Source: Persicaria tinctoria (lineage: Eukaryota; Streptophyta; Magnoliopsida; Caryophyllales; Polygonaceae). From it: a DNA stretch of 64,000 nt. The DNA is taken from positions 10,292,001 through 10,356,000 of the forward strand of contig JBANSL010000004.1 in assembly GCA_037127255.1 (NCBI GenBank), in the 5' to 3' direction. The translations under genes and the position numbers were made by a program. Shown piece after piece: positions 1-10,700 of this stretch; position 1 is the stretch's first letter, and each line of letters begins with the position of its first letter. The notes under the pieces were generated by a model, which had not been told where the DNA came from, searched no databases, and saw nothing but the letters and a program-made list of their open reading frames with translations.

Positions 1-19
1 CCTGATATACAACGGAAGT

Positions 20-545
20 GTGAGAAAGATACAGGGAGTGACTGGCATCTCATCTCTCACATTCCTATAATCCGCATCGATCATCAAGTCATCCAAAACA
101 GAGCTCCATCAACGCAGCACACCTGCTTCACATCGATCCCAAATCATCCAAACAGAGCTCCCCCAACTCAGCAAGTGTAGGTATGACTAAACAATATATT
201 GATCTTTCAACTTTTTAATGAGATATGAAACGTTTTTTTTTTTTTTTATGAATGGGATTTTGGGACTTCAATTTTTATTTAGAAGATTTTTTTTTCCTGG
301 TTGAGTTGTGATTGTGGATGCTTTTCGGTTGATTTAAATTAATGACATGTGGTGTGATTTGCAATATTTGATGAATCTTGTGAACATAAATCTTTTAGAG
401 TTGAATAGGCCCTGTACGCAGAGGATATGCGTGTAGTAAGTATCATTGCAGGCACGAAGCATGTACGTTTATTGAGCTGAGTCTGTCTTGCTTGTTTGTT
501 AGTTAAAATGTCACCATTGAATTCGGATCAGAACATTTCGTACTT
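20..545. repeat. Diverged duplicate, copy 1 (pairs with 1990-2280)
   Basis: Several blocks here recur in the same order at 1990-2280 with substitutions and indels. Examples are the segment around 45-120 against 2020-2090, the segment at 354-382 against 2151-2181, and the segment at 482-540 against 2216-2275. The collinear order points to an old segmental duplication, perhaps of the 3' part of a gene. There is no usable ORF in either copy. Confidence 0.6.
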
Positions 546-1835
546 CCTACCGTTGCTGAGGTAAATTTTTGTACATCTTTTCGAATCATTCATGATTGTT
601 GATTCATCATTATGCTCTTTATGTATTGACACTTGAACAAAATAGTTCATTTCTTACCAATTACAATTGAACTTGGTTGAACTCTCCTCATTCCTTTTGC
701 CTGAGTTATGCCGTGTCTATCATGATTAATCTAGGCAGTAAAATTATTTTTCTATTTGGGACCAAGGGCAAACATTGATCATCAAATATGCAATTTAACC
801 TTAAAACATAACTATGCAAGTTGGTTTATTAATTAGTATCTCACATTATAAAAGAACACAAGTGCATTTTTTAGATTGCTTTGATCCCTCCGTGCATTTC
901 TTACTGAGCCTATGCCATCATCGTGGTTCCTTGATCTTCTGTATCAGGAACTTCTCATTCTTCTAACAGAAAAATATCCAATCCTTGGTTTTAGGGAGTA
1001 TCTTATGTTTTCTTTTTATCAACTGTTTTTTTTCCCCTTTAAAACAATTACTCAAGTGCGCAAATCCAGCTTCTCAAATGCTTGATCAAGTCTCTGAGTT
1101 CACCTGAGACCATCTAGAGGAAATTCCATTGGCCATTGCTATTTCTAAGTTCTGCAGGCAACTCTCCTTGGTGGTAATTGGTAATAGTTTATGCAGGTAC
1201 ATGCACAGGTTACAAAATAACCGAAAACTGATGGGTGTATAAAGGCCGTTCCACTTGTTTAACAAAGATTACTTACTAGTTTTAGACGTAACGCTGGGTG
1301 TCCGAGCTTTGCTGAACTGGCTATTTGGCGTCAACATGGAAGAACACCTTAACTTCTTTGATTACATAGAGACTGAGGTTAGAGAATTACAGTTTTGAAG
1401 AACACTTGCCTATTTCATCTCAGGAACTAGATTTGTTTGTTTTATCTTTTCGTTTGCCTGCATTTAACCAAATGAGGCTAATTTCGTTTTTTGTCAACAA
1501 GAAACTGATTGTAAGATTATGTTCTTCTCCTCCCCCTCGGTTTTTGCAGGTTTGATTTCTAGTGCCAAGAGTATTTGGATCCTAAGTTACCCGGAATCTC
1601 CAGAGGAACAAATGGGGCTAATTTTGGCATTTCCCGCCATTTCCATACGAGGAAACACGGAAACAAGAACACTCTTACATCTTTAGGTAAAATCTAGGAA
1701 ACAGAAATAGAATTAGCGGCATCTTGGAAACAGAAATAGGAAACATGATTTGAAGCTCAAAAGATGTCATCTTGCTTTATATAGATTTGAACTAACTTTG
1801 TGCGTATTGTTGGCGTTTTGCGGCATATTTTGCTA
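546..1835. other. Non-coding stretch, no gene recognised
   Basis: AT-rich sequence with no sustained ORF. A short coding-looking piece near 1318-1398 reads through words such as NMEEHLNFFDYIETE, but it has no recognised domain and no clear splice frame, so it is not called. It may be part of the same decayed gene as the leucine-rich-repeat relic that follows. Confidence 0.4.
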
Positions 1836-1839
1836 ACAG

Positions 1840-1995
1840 AAATGGGAAGGCTTACATGGTCTAAGAAACCTCGAGTATCTTGATTTTGGAGATCTTCCAA
1901 AACTGATGGTTTTTTCTAAAGGATTTGACTCCATTGTTGGATCTTTGCAGTATCCAAACAGTCAAGAGGTTTGGCGGTTTGAGTGCATTGCCAGA
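1840..1995 (+). pseudogene. Leucine-rich-repeat relic of a resistance-type gene
   Basis: In one frame the DNA reads GLHGLRNLEYLDFGDLPKLM, then with a frame change GGLSALPEGK. This is the spacing and vocabulary of leucine-rich repeats from plant NB-LRR immune receptors. No NB-ARC motifs, start codon or intact frame are nearby, so it is a fragment. The duplicated block at 1990-2280 follows directly. The family call rests on pattern recognition over about 50 residues and could be wrong. Confidence 0.4.
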
Positions 1996-2280
1996 AGGAA
2001 AGGTACTGGGGATGACTGTCTGTCATCTCATCTCGCACATTCTTATAATCTGCGTCGATCATCAAATCATTCCAAATAGAGCTCCCAAAACTCCGCAAGG
2101 GTGCTCTTTTATATCCAGAAAACAATCTGCATCAAGAAAGGTATCAGGAGTGACTTGCGGTATTTGGTGAATCTTGTGAACACAATTGTAATCATTATTT
2201 GGTTGAGAACCGATCGAGTCTATCTTGCTTGTATGTTGAATGCCACCACTGTATTTAGATCAGCACTTGCATTTGGCAGT
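1990..2280. repeat. Diverged duplicate, copy 2 (pairs with 20-545)
   Basis: Second member of the collinear pair described for 20-545. It is shorter because of deletions relative to copy 1. It begins just inside the end of the leucine-rich-repeat relic. Confidence 0.6.
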
Positions 2281-2589
2281 TGAGGACGTTAAGTTCTTGT
2301 TTCCGAATTTGTAAAGAGTTATACTTGGTTTATTGATTTATGAACTATGTACAAGAGAAATTCGTAAGTTTACAAAGGTTTAACCTGTGAGCCTCGCTTG
2401 ATCTCATTATCAGACCATGAACCTAATGTGTGTGTAAAGCATGGCTTGAACTCGCTCATAATCTGGTTTATTCGGGGGCATTTTAGAATTGCAAATTTAG
2501 AAGCCTTATAATGGTCTAGAGTGTTAACGCGTTTACTCTAAGCCTGTTTAGTTTTTTGGAGAGTATAATTTTAATACTACGTCTTACTC

Positions 2590-2712
2590 CCTCCGTTAAG
2601 AAAACCTTGTCATTTTATAAATTTTCACATTTTTTAAGGACAAACGAAAATAAACTTATACCCTTAATTAGATACTTAAATTAAGAGATTATCCCTTAAT
2701 TATTATTTTATT
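2590..2712. mobile_element. Stowaway-like terminal motif, fragment
   Basis: Contains ACTCCCTCCGTT followed by an AT-rich body, which resembles the terminal inverted repeat of Stowaway/mariner MITEs. The matching inverted end was not found within the next kilobase, so only a fragment is supported. Confidence 0.35.
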
Positions 2713-2834
2713 TTTTCAATTTCTCGAAAATTACAACTAACATGTCCATAATTATAACAAGGGCAACTTTGTAAAGTGAGTACCAAAATACCTAAAACGC
2801 GTTCCCTATATACACCGCAAATCAATGTCCAATC

Positions 2835-3095
2835 CAACGTTGTTAATTGTGTGCTAATTTCACTTATCAGATGTTGTAATAACGTTGAATTAGACGTTAC
2901 AACGTCAAATTGAACATTGTTAATACGGGTCAAACCCGGCTTAATATAGGATATTAAGAAAACAAAAAAAATAAATTTGACTTACAACATCCTTTTGGAC
3001 GTTGTGGTTTTTTTTTTTTTTTGGTGAATGTGGGTGGGTGGGTGTGAAAAAATTTATTTACCCTAACAACGTCGGATCTGACGTTGTTAGCCCAG
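2835..3095. repeat. Cluster of AACGTT/ACGTTGT inverted motifs
   Basis: The words AACGTT, GACGTT and ACAACGTC recur several times in both orientations. One near-perfect 22-bp palindrome lies at about 3065-3086 (arms ACAACGTC and GACGTTGT). A poly-T tract is at about 3008-3022. Arrays like this occur in subterminal regions of some DNA transposons, but no terminal inverted repeats were identified. Confidence 0.4.
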
Positions 3096-3243
3096 TTCGG
3101 CACGATCCGATCCTTCACTTCACATATTACAATAAAAGTCATTTTGGGCCTTTGTAGCCGTCCAACACTCTACCTCATACAACATTACATGCTTCACTAC
3201 TATCTTGTAAAATTTTCATTTAAGATTTAGAGGTATTCTCTTG

Positions 3244-3337
3244 AATTTGGTAAATAAAGAGTGGCAATCCGGGGTTCGAATCGAGGACCTTTAGATACTA
3301 TTCACAAGTCCTTTCCAATTAAACCATTCCGGAATGG
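3244..3337 (-). mobile_element. Very short tRNA-derived SINE with 17-bp target duplication
   Basis: On the minus strand the element carries a pol III A-box-like TGGTTTAATTGG (3315-3326) and a B-box-like GATTCGAACC (3273-3282), spaced as in a tRNA. It is flanked by an exact 17-bp direct repeat, 3227-3243 and 3338-3354. The element is only 94 bp and has no long poly-A tail. A related copy lies at 12656-12753. Confidence 0.7.
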
Positions 3338-3354
3338 TTAGAGGTATTCTCTTG

Positions 3355-3756
3355 TCGCAAACTCTCGACGTAGCCCTCCATTTTTGCTATCCGGTGCTTG
3401 ATATCCATTTCTAGTCCTCCATCGATTTACATCTTAGATCCCAAACACTTACAATTGTCTTTCTTTTGTACAACCTGATCACCCCACATCAGATTTCAAC
3501 CTCCTCTTCTTCGTCAGAACTCTGACATACTCTTTTTATATCCTACTCAGTCGAAAGCCATGATATATTCCAACCTCTCTTCAAAATTCCAACTTGCTAC
3601 TAACTCTAACTCTTGACTCATTAACCAAAACAATATCACCGAGAAAAAAAAACGTATATACTACCATAAGACCCCATCTTGAATGGATCTCAACACGAAA
3701 ACACCGCATCCATAACTACAGTCAATAATAAAGGGCTAAAGGTGAAGGTTCAATTA
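3355..3756. other. Intergenic, nothing recognised
   Basis: No ORF, repeat or RNA feature is supported here. The sequence leads into the copia element at 3800. Confidence 0.5.
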
Positions 3757-3850
3757 AGCTTGACCCCACAAAAAAGAGGTCGTCTGAAAAAGTGAAACGT
3801 ATTGAGATAGTGTATATTTTGTATAAAGCTTGACCCCACAAACGTATTGA
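3757..3850. repeat. Rearranged flank and partial 5' LTR of the copia element
   Basis: AAGCTTGACCCCACAAA occurs twice (from about 3756 and 3828), and CGTATTGA also occurs twice. Between them lies a 28-bp piece starting TATTGAGATAGTG that matches the first bases of the 3' LTR at 6188. It appears that most of the 5' LTR was replaced by a copy of the flanking DNA during a repair or template-switch event. Confidence 0.6.
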
Positions 3851-3889
3851 AAAAGTCAATCGAGCCTTCCCTCCGTTCTAGCATCACCT

Positions 3890-4461
3890 CTTTTTCGCTA
3901 CTGCAAAGGAGCTTTGGGATGATCTTGATCAACGGTTCTCTGTCGGCAATGGTCCTCGAATCCTTCAGATTCGATCCGAGATTGCTCGTTGCCGTAAAAA
4001 AGGCCAGTCGATTTGTGCTTACTTCGGTCATCTCAAGAAACTTTGGGACGAACTCAACACCTACATCGGAACCACCATCTGTACTTGCGGTAACGCTGCC
4101 AAGGAGCGCGAAGTCGAGCACGCTCATCAGTTTCTGATGGGTCTCGACGACGCCTCCTATGCGACTATCTGCTCCACGATTGTTGCTCAGGACCCCCTGC
4201 CTCCTCTCAACCCGTATCTACTCCCTGGCTGTCCAAGAAGAACGCCTCAAGTCCATTGCTAAGGACCGCGAGGCTCGCTCCGACTCCTTTGCATTGGATG
4301 CTCGCACTCCTACTCACCCTCCCTCTGGTAAGCCGGACAAGAGTGGCCTTGTCTGCACACACTGTGGGCGCACCGGTCATGACGTCTCCTCCTGCTTCAA
4401 AGTCATTGGCTTTCCTGATTGGTGGAACCACGACAAGGGGGTCGCTGATCCGAGACTATGA
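3890..4461 (+). pseudogene. copia gag remnant with CCHC zinc knuckle
   Basis: The frame from about 3896 encodes copia gag sequence with words such as ELWDDLDQRFSVGNG and HLKKLWDELN. A frameshift near 4210 moves the reading into the frame carrying VQEERLKSIAKDR and the knuckle CTHCGRTGHDVSSC. The N-terminal part of gag is missing or degenerate. Right after the knuckle the sequence jumps to the linker before reverse transcriptase, so protease and integrase were lost in one deletion around 4440. Confidence 0.8.
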
Positions 4462-6180
4462 CGTTTGCACCTCAGTCCGCTCTGGACATCCTATCTCGCT
4501 AGATCCTTCTTCCGTCACGTCTTCGGGTACGTTGTATCCATTAGCCAATTATGTCAGTTATGATAATTTGTCTTCGCATCATCGCAACTATCTCGCCTCT
4601 GTCACTGCCACCCCAGAACCTACCTCCTTCTGTGAGGCTGTTCGGCATCCACATTGGCGAGATGCCATGCGCGCCGAGATCGACGCTCTCTATCGCAATG
4701 GGGCTTGGGATGTGGTTGATCTTCCTCCTAATAAGACCCCTATTGGCTGCAAATGGGTCTTTTGTGTGAAATATAAGGTGGACGGAAGCATTGAGTGCTA
4801 CAAGGCACGCCTTTTTGTACTCGACAACCGTCAGATTGAAGGTATCGATTACTCTGAAACCTTTGCTCCGGTAGCTAAACTGGTGTCTGTCAAGGTCTTC
4901 TTAGCAGTGGCTGCGATCCGGGATTGGGAGCCGCATCAAATGGATGTTCATAATGCATTTCTCCATGGTGATTTGCATGAGGATGTCTATATGACTTTGC
5001 CTCATGGGTTCTCTGTCCCGGGTTCGTCCAAGGTTTGTCATCTTCGCAAATCATTATATGACCTTCGACAGGCGCCTCGCAATTGGTTCTTCGGGCTTGC
5101 TTATGCTCTTAAGCACTTTGGTTTTGCTCAATCCTATGCCGACTACTCCCTGTTCTCTTATATGCGCTCCGACATTGTGTTACATGTTCTAGTATATGTC
5201 GACGATCTTATCATTGCAGGGAATGACTCCGCTTCTATTGCCCGGTTTAAGGCTTTTATGCATTGTCACTTTCACATAAAGGATCTTGGTCTTCTGAAGT
5301 ATTTTCTCGGCCTTGAAATCACACAGACTCCTGCTGGACTTTTTGTGTCTCAATGTAAATATGCGCTTGACATCTTGACGGAAATTGGGCGTCTGGCGTC
5401 CAAACCTGTCATGTTTCCGATTGAGCAGAATTACAAACTGGCTTTAGACGACAGTCCCCTGTTTGATTCGCCAGAGCAATATCGTCGGTTGGTCGGCAGG
5501 CTAATCTACATCACCATCACCAGGCCCGAACTCAGCTACTCGGTTCACATCTTAGCTCAGTTTATGACCTCTCCGACGGCTAATCAGTGGCAGGCAGCCC
5601 TTCGTGTTGTTCGATACTTGAAGGGGTGCCCCGGACAGGGTATTTTCTTGTCCCGCTCAAGTGCTCTTCGGCTCAACGCTTATTGCGATTCCGACTACGC
5701 TACGTGTCCCATTACTCGCCGCTCACTCACAGGCTTTTTTATTATGTTGGGCGAGTCACTGGTCTCTTGGAAAACGAAGAAACAATCTATTGTCTGTCGC
5801 TCGTCAGCTGAAGCTGAATATCGTGTTATGGCCGCCACCACCTGCGAACTTGTTTGGCTCAAGTCTTTGCTTGCTTCCCTGGGGGTTCGCAAGTCTTTGC
5901 TTGCTTCCCTGGGGTCTTTCATCGCCTGCCTATGCGCCTCTGGTGCGACAATCAGGCCGCCCTACATATCGCCTCGAATCCGGTCTTTCATGAACGCACA
6001 AAACATATCGAGGTTGATTGTCATCTCATCCGAGATCATGTTCAGGCCGGAACTATCATCACATCTCATATCCGTTCCTCTCTGCAGCTGGCGGACATTC
6101 TGACAAAAGCTCTTGGGCAGTCGCAATTCCATGTTCTTCTTCGCAAGTTGGGCATTCAGAATCTTCACGCTCCAACTTGA
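4462..6180 (+). pseudogene. copia reverse transcriptase and RNase H, frameshifted
   Basis: A long open frame carries the copia reverse transcriptase: HWRDAMRAEIDAL, the region with FAPVAKLVSV, the catalytic YVDDLIIAG (from 5194) and an RNase H part with YCDSDYA and SSAEAEY. At about 5862-5920 a roughly 30-bp segment is tandemly duplicated (KSLLASLG appears twice), and the downstream RNase H end, with TKHIEVDCH and DILTKALG, lies in another frame. Copia pol normally reads through this point, so the duplication probably broke it. The missing integrase makes this part of a dead element in any case. Confidence 0.88.
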
Positions 6181-6187
6181 GGAAGAG

Positions 6188-6344
6188 TATTGAGATAGTG
6201 TATATTTTGTATAAAGATTTTATTTGATTTTGTGTAGCCATATCTTATCTTGTAAGTTAGGAAAGATTTGACCTAATTTCTTTGTATATATTGACATTAC
6301 AAATCAATGGAAAAGCACAATTTTGCATCCTATCCTTTTCTACA
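6188..6344 (+). repeat. copia 3' LTR next to a host gene
   Basis: It starts TATTGAGATAG, as at 3800, and ends before AAACG, the likely target duplication. At about 157 bp it is a short LTR. A TATA-like TGTATATATTG sits at about 6281-6291. The end at 6344 rests on the target duplication, because the 5' LTR is too truncated for comparison. Confidence 0.65.
6281..6291 (+). promoter_or_regulatory. Possible TATA element inside the copia LTR, upstream of 6469
   Basis: A TATATA core lies about 180 bp before the start codon of the 5-alpha-reductase-like gene. No other clear TATA box was seen between the LTR and the gene. Use as a promoter is inferred from position only. Confidence 0.35.
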
Positions 6345-6468
6345 AAACGTGTGAAGACCTCAGCCATTAATATATGTATCCATTATCCTGATCCATACCA
6401 TAAGGAATACTAAAAATGAATATAAGAGAGGGGATTAGAGTGAGTGAGACTCAACTGAATGCCAAGAT

Positions 6469-7400
6469 ATGGGGATTGAGAGGCTCATTATCTTTGAGGC
6501 ACCTTCTTCATGGCTGCTGACATCCATGATTGTAATGAACCTTGTTAGTGCAGTTGTGACTGGGTTCATGGAAGCCATAGGCCACAATATGCAGTACTCC
6601 AAACTCTTGAAACCAAAACTCGAACCCGAACCCAAACCCGACCCAAATCTTGTTCCCAGCAGAGCTGGAATGTTCATTACTTACACCCCTGCTTTTCTCT
6701 TTGCCTTTGCTTCTTTCTTCCTCTTCCCGGATGAAGGCCTCCGATTTCTACTGCTCCGTTTGGCTCTCACTCTCCATTTCCTTAAGAGGCTTCTTGAGGT
6801 ATCTGCTTTCATTCCCTCTATTCCATGATTCAATATCAATTCTCATATGATCACTTGTGAGTTATGTCCTGTTTGGTAGCCATTACAAGGTATGAGATAA
6901 AGCCCTGAGTGTTGGCAATGGTACAGGTGATGTTCATCCACAAGTACAGCGGCTCAATGGCTCTCAGTGCCTTAAAGATGATTCCTCTGCTCTATTTCCT
7001 CGCGACATTGCTGACGATCTATGTGCAACACCTTTGTCGTGAATCTCCCCAACCAGCTCTCGACTTAAAGTTCATCGGATCAGCAATGTTTCTGGTAGGA
7101 ATAAGCGGCAACTTCTACCACCATTACCTGCTTTCCACCCTAAGAAGAGGCAAAGGAGACAAGGAGTACAAGATCCCTAGAGGTGGGTTGTTCAGCTTGG
7201 TCATATGCCCACATTACTTGTTTGAAGTGTTGGGGTTTTGGGGAATCGGCTTCATTGCCCAGACCGCGGTTTCTCTTAGTGGCGCTGTGGCGACTACTGG
7301 GTACCTGGTCGGAAGGAGCTGTGCTACTAGGAAATGGTATGTCTCCAAGTTTGAGGATTTTCCTCAACATGTCAAGGCCATCATTCCATTTGTTTTCTGA
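6469..7400 (+). CDS. Steroid 5-alpha-reductase family protein (3-oxo-5-alpha-steroid 4-dehydrogenase type)
   Basis: Two exons, 6469-6798 and 6927-7400, join across a 128-bp GT-AG intron in phase 0 to give 267 residues, close to the usual length of about 260. The junction reads LHFLKRLLE then VMFIHKYSG, matching the conserved HF(L/K)KR..EV.FIHKYSG block of the DET2-like family. Several hydrophobic segments (about residues 10-30, 65-85, 125-145, 155-175, 205-230) indicate a multi-pass membrane protein, expected in the ER. The family reduces the C4-C5 double bond of 3-oxo steroids with NADPH; DET2 acts in brassinosteroid synthesis. C-terminal motifs GNFYHHYLLS, IPRGGLF and CPHYLFEVLGF form the steroid-dehydrogenase C-terminal domain. 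The N-terminal half is closer in style to the At5g16010-like branch than to DET2, so the substrate is uncertain. A copia LTR ends about 125 bp upstream. A possible poly-A signal AATAAA lies at 7452-7457. Confidence 0.92.
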
Positions 7401-7774
7401 AGGCGATTCATCCGACTGTTTTTACAATTTACAGCTCACGAATGTTGCTACAATAAATTCAAACTTTTAAGACATTTACAAATGGAAATACACACATCTG
7501 ATACAGCATTTTCAGTCCTCCTTAATCCCAGTTTTACGCTCCTTTGCTTTGTAACTGTAATGATGCCTTGCAAGTATGTTGATTGAAGATAAAACCCTGA
7601 ACAATCAGGCTGCACAAATGTGTTGTTGATCGCCCTTCATCCAGCTGCTGCCTGCTGGCTTTAAAGCGAACTTCTGTGGAATGGTGTCTGCAAATGAACT
7701 GTCTGCGGCCACAGGAGTTGAATAGGCCCTGCGGTATGACGCATTATAAAGGAAGACGGTAGAATGTTTTGAGG
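7401..7774. other. Convergent 3' untranslated regions of two genes
   Basis: The plus-strand 5-alpha-reductase-like gene ends at 7400 and the minus-strand GH3 gene ends at 7775, so this is the shared 3' flank of a convergent pair. AATAAA at 7452-7457 suits the plus-strand gene. No further ORF is supported. Confidence 0.5.
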
Positions 7775-10700
7775 TTACTTGTTGATGAATCTTGAGTACC
7801 CGGGCTTCCATCCTACCAGAGGTTTAGTTTATAAATCAATGAGATGGTAAATGTATCACAAAACTGTAAGCTGAAATGTAATGTAAGAGAAAACCTCAAT
7901 AAAAGAAAATCTAAGGGAAATGTAATCAATCTAATTATCTAAACATGATGAGAAGGTTAGAATTATACCTTTCACATACAGAGTGACAAATATTGCGATT
8001 GCAAGAACAAGCACGAAAGAACTTCTTTCAGCACCATGTACAAACCTGTATTCAAGAAAATCCTTGTTGGATAAGGATCATAGGTAGTGAAAGCGGAGAA
8101 TGTTATCAATTTGAATGATCTTTACCTTGCGACAGTTGACTCTGTGGTCAGTCCATACCCAAATGGGAAAAGAGGGTTATAATGTGAGTCCCCAACGTTC
8201 ATAGGAAGTTGATCAACAGATTTGAACCAGGTACGTGGAAGCTTCCCTGTGAAGGGATAGTCTCCGAACAAGACATCAGTGATGCCTTGTGCTTCTGAAC
8301 CAGGTAGCCATGCTGCCACCAAGGCATCTATGGAGGCAAGGTATGGCTCTATTACAAGAGGTCTCCCTGAAATAACAACCACTACACATTTCACGGCTCC
8401 ACATACATTGTTAATTACTGTCGGGCCAGGATGTGCTAATCCAAGGGTGTCACTGTCCCCTTCTGTCTCAGCATACGGGAGCTCCCCAACAACCACAATG
8501 GCATAAGCAAAGTTGTTGGACTTGACAAATTCGGGATCAGGATTTTCGTTGAATACAACTTCTGTTCTGGTATCAACAGCAGATGTTACAGCACCCAAGA
8601 TGGTAGTTCCTGTTCACAAGTGTAAGGATGCAAGTAAGATTAACTGAGTGCAGAATCTGTGAAACCATGTTTCTGGTATGGGTCTGTGGAATCTTATTTG
8701 GAAATAAAAGCGTTGCTTAACAAGGAAAAGACCTCGTGTATAGTTGTTTCCCTCGAATCCCTGCCAGTTAATTGTCCAACCACCACACTGATACCCCAAA
8801 TTATTAGCATGGGCACCAGCTACAAGGATTTTCGATGTTTTCTTAGGAAGTGGAAGCAGAGGAACGTCTGCAGTTTTTCCGTTCTTTAGAAGCACAAGAG
8901 ACTTTCTAACAGCTTCCCTAGCTAAGTCTCTGTGAGGCTGTTGAACAGGATAAAAAATCAAGTTATCAACTATTGCTAAATGAAAGATAAAAAAAATATT
9001 TGTGGGTTTTCTTCAAGAACAAAGACAGATAGAAAAAGAATTAAGATTTAGGAATGAACTGAACTGGAAAAAGGTCATCAGGAAGCTGAGAAATGTAATC
9101 AGTGAATGGTAAACCAGAAGAAAATGAGCATTGCAAAATGCAAAGAGAACCAGCTGACCTGACTACCGAGATGATTGACTAGACTAAGATCAGCTATAGG
9201 GTTCTCAAAGATACCCATTGTAAACTTCACTAGTAATATCCTCTTAACTGCATCATCAATACGAGCCATTGGGATGAAATTGTTCTTGACAAGGGACTTA
9301 AGATTGTCGATGAACTCAGTATAATTAAAGGGAACCATGATCTGTAAAATCACCAACATAACACAATTTTAAAAACTTATTTTGGTCGTAATCTGCATAC
9401 TAGGCCCGAGGAAAATATGTCCTCACTCCTCAGACGTAACTACTAGAACAATATTTTCCAAAAATGGCAACTAACCATGTCAATGCCAGCTTGAACTCCA
9501 GCCAGTACTGAGTATGTGTAGTTGGCATGAGCTGGTGATGTTATCCTGTCAAGACCCTGCCAATCTGTGATGACGAAACCCTAATACCCAGTACAAGAAA
9601 CAGAAGTTAAGACTGTTAGCTCTTTTTATTTGGTTACATTGTAAGAAAACACTTCTTCCTCGATATTAATGTTTGTAAGATAAACATATTTTGTTGCTAT
9701 ATTGTACGCAGATAAACATGATAGTGGAAGGGAGAAAGTTTTTGAGATAAATATATTGTCACTATACCTTAAATTTAAGGGTGCCCTTCAGAAATCCAGT
9801 AACTAAATCATGATTGGCATGCATCTTTACTCCATTCCAACTTGAGTATGAAACCATGACTGTGGAAACACCTTTGGCTATAGAATCATAGTAGGCTGGC
9901 ATATGAATGCCATGCAGCCCATTCCAGTCAATTACAGTATTGTTCTCATTGATCCCATGAGTTGTACCACCATCCCCCACAAAGTGCTTAGCACAAGCTG
10001 CAACTTTTTCCCTGACACATCCAATAAGAGAATAAAAAAAAAGGATGAGAAAAAAGAACTCTAACAAGCTTCTTTTCTTGATATAGTAGTACAAGCACTC
10101 ACAAAGCTACCATATTTAGCAAAATTAAATTGAGACAGAAAAACATTGCTCTGTGTACTGCATTTTTAATAAACATATTGTCAGTAGTGCATTACTCATG
10201 ATTCATGAACTGCATAAGCATCTTTCATTTATATACTAGTCTAAGAATAAAATGGAAAGATTCGACGTTCATCAAGTCTTTTTGAGAGAAGAGCAGCAGG
10301 TTGCCCCACACCATTTGCAACAATCATTTCACATAGAGCAAGTAACTACTCTACATCCACTAGAAAATTGATGCAAAACAGTAACAGATCTTCATCTCAG
10401 ATATATCAACCACTACTAGCAAACATATCAGTAATCATATACAAGTTCTTACTTCCCACCAACATAAGGAACACCCTTCTTAGACCCATCAGGATTTTCT
10501 CCTTGTAAGCCATATATGATGTCTGTCATTTTTTGCACGACCTTAGGATCCTCACTGTAGCTTTCATAACAACGACCCCATCTTGGATCTCTACAGACCT
10601 GTTCACAGGGCAGAATAGTAATTTAATGGCATTGCATGCTAAATCTGTTGAAACCTCTAATAAAGGAATATAAAAGAACCCATTTTGCAGCAGATATTTA

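Larger units (their letters stand above)
3800..6344 (+). mobile_element. Ty1/copia retrotransposon, internally deleted
   Basis: A partial 5' LTR starts at 3800 and the 3' LTR is 6188-6344. AAACG before 3800 and after 6344 looks like the 5-bp target duplication. Inside are a gag remnant with a zinc knuckle, then directly a copia-type reverse transcriptase and RNase H. Protease and integrase are missing. A purine-rich GAGGAAGAG precedes the 3' LTR. The element cannot move by itself. Confidence 0.85.

Noticed and set aside
395..425. 17-bp match GAGTTGAATAGGCCCTG with about 7713-7729 in the GH3 3' flank
   Set aside because: No further similarity on either side. One 17-bp match in 64 kb is only mildly unlikely by chance and does not support a shared repeat.
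3259..3340. Functional tRNA gene
   Set aside because: A and B boxes are present but the acceptor stem does not pair and target duplications flank the unit, so a SINE fits better.
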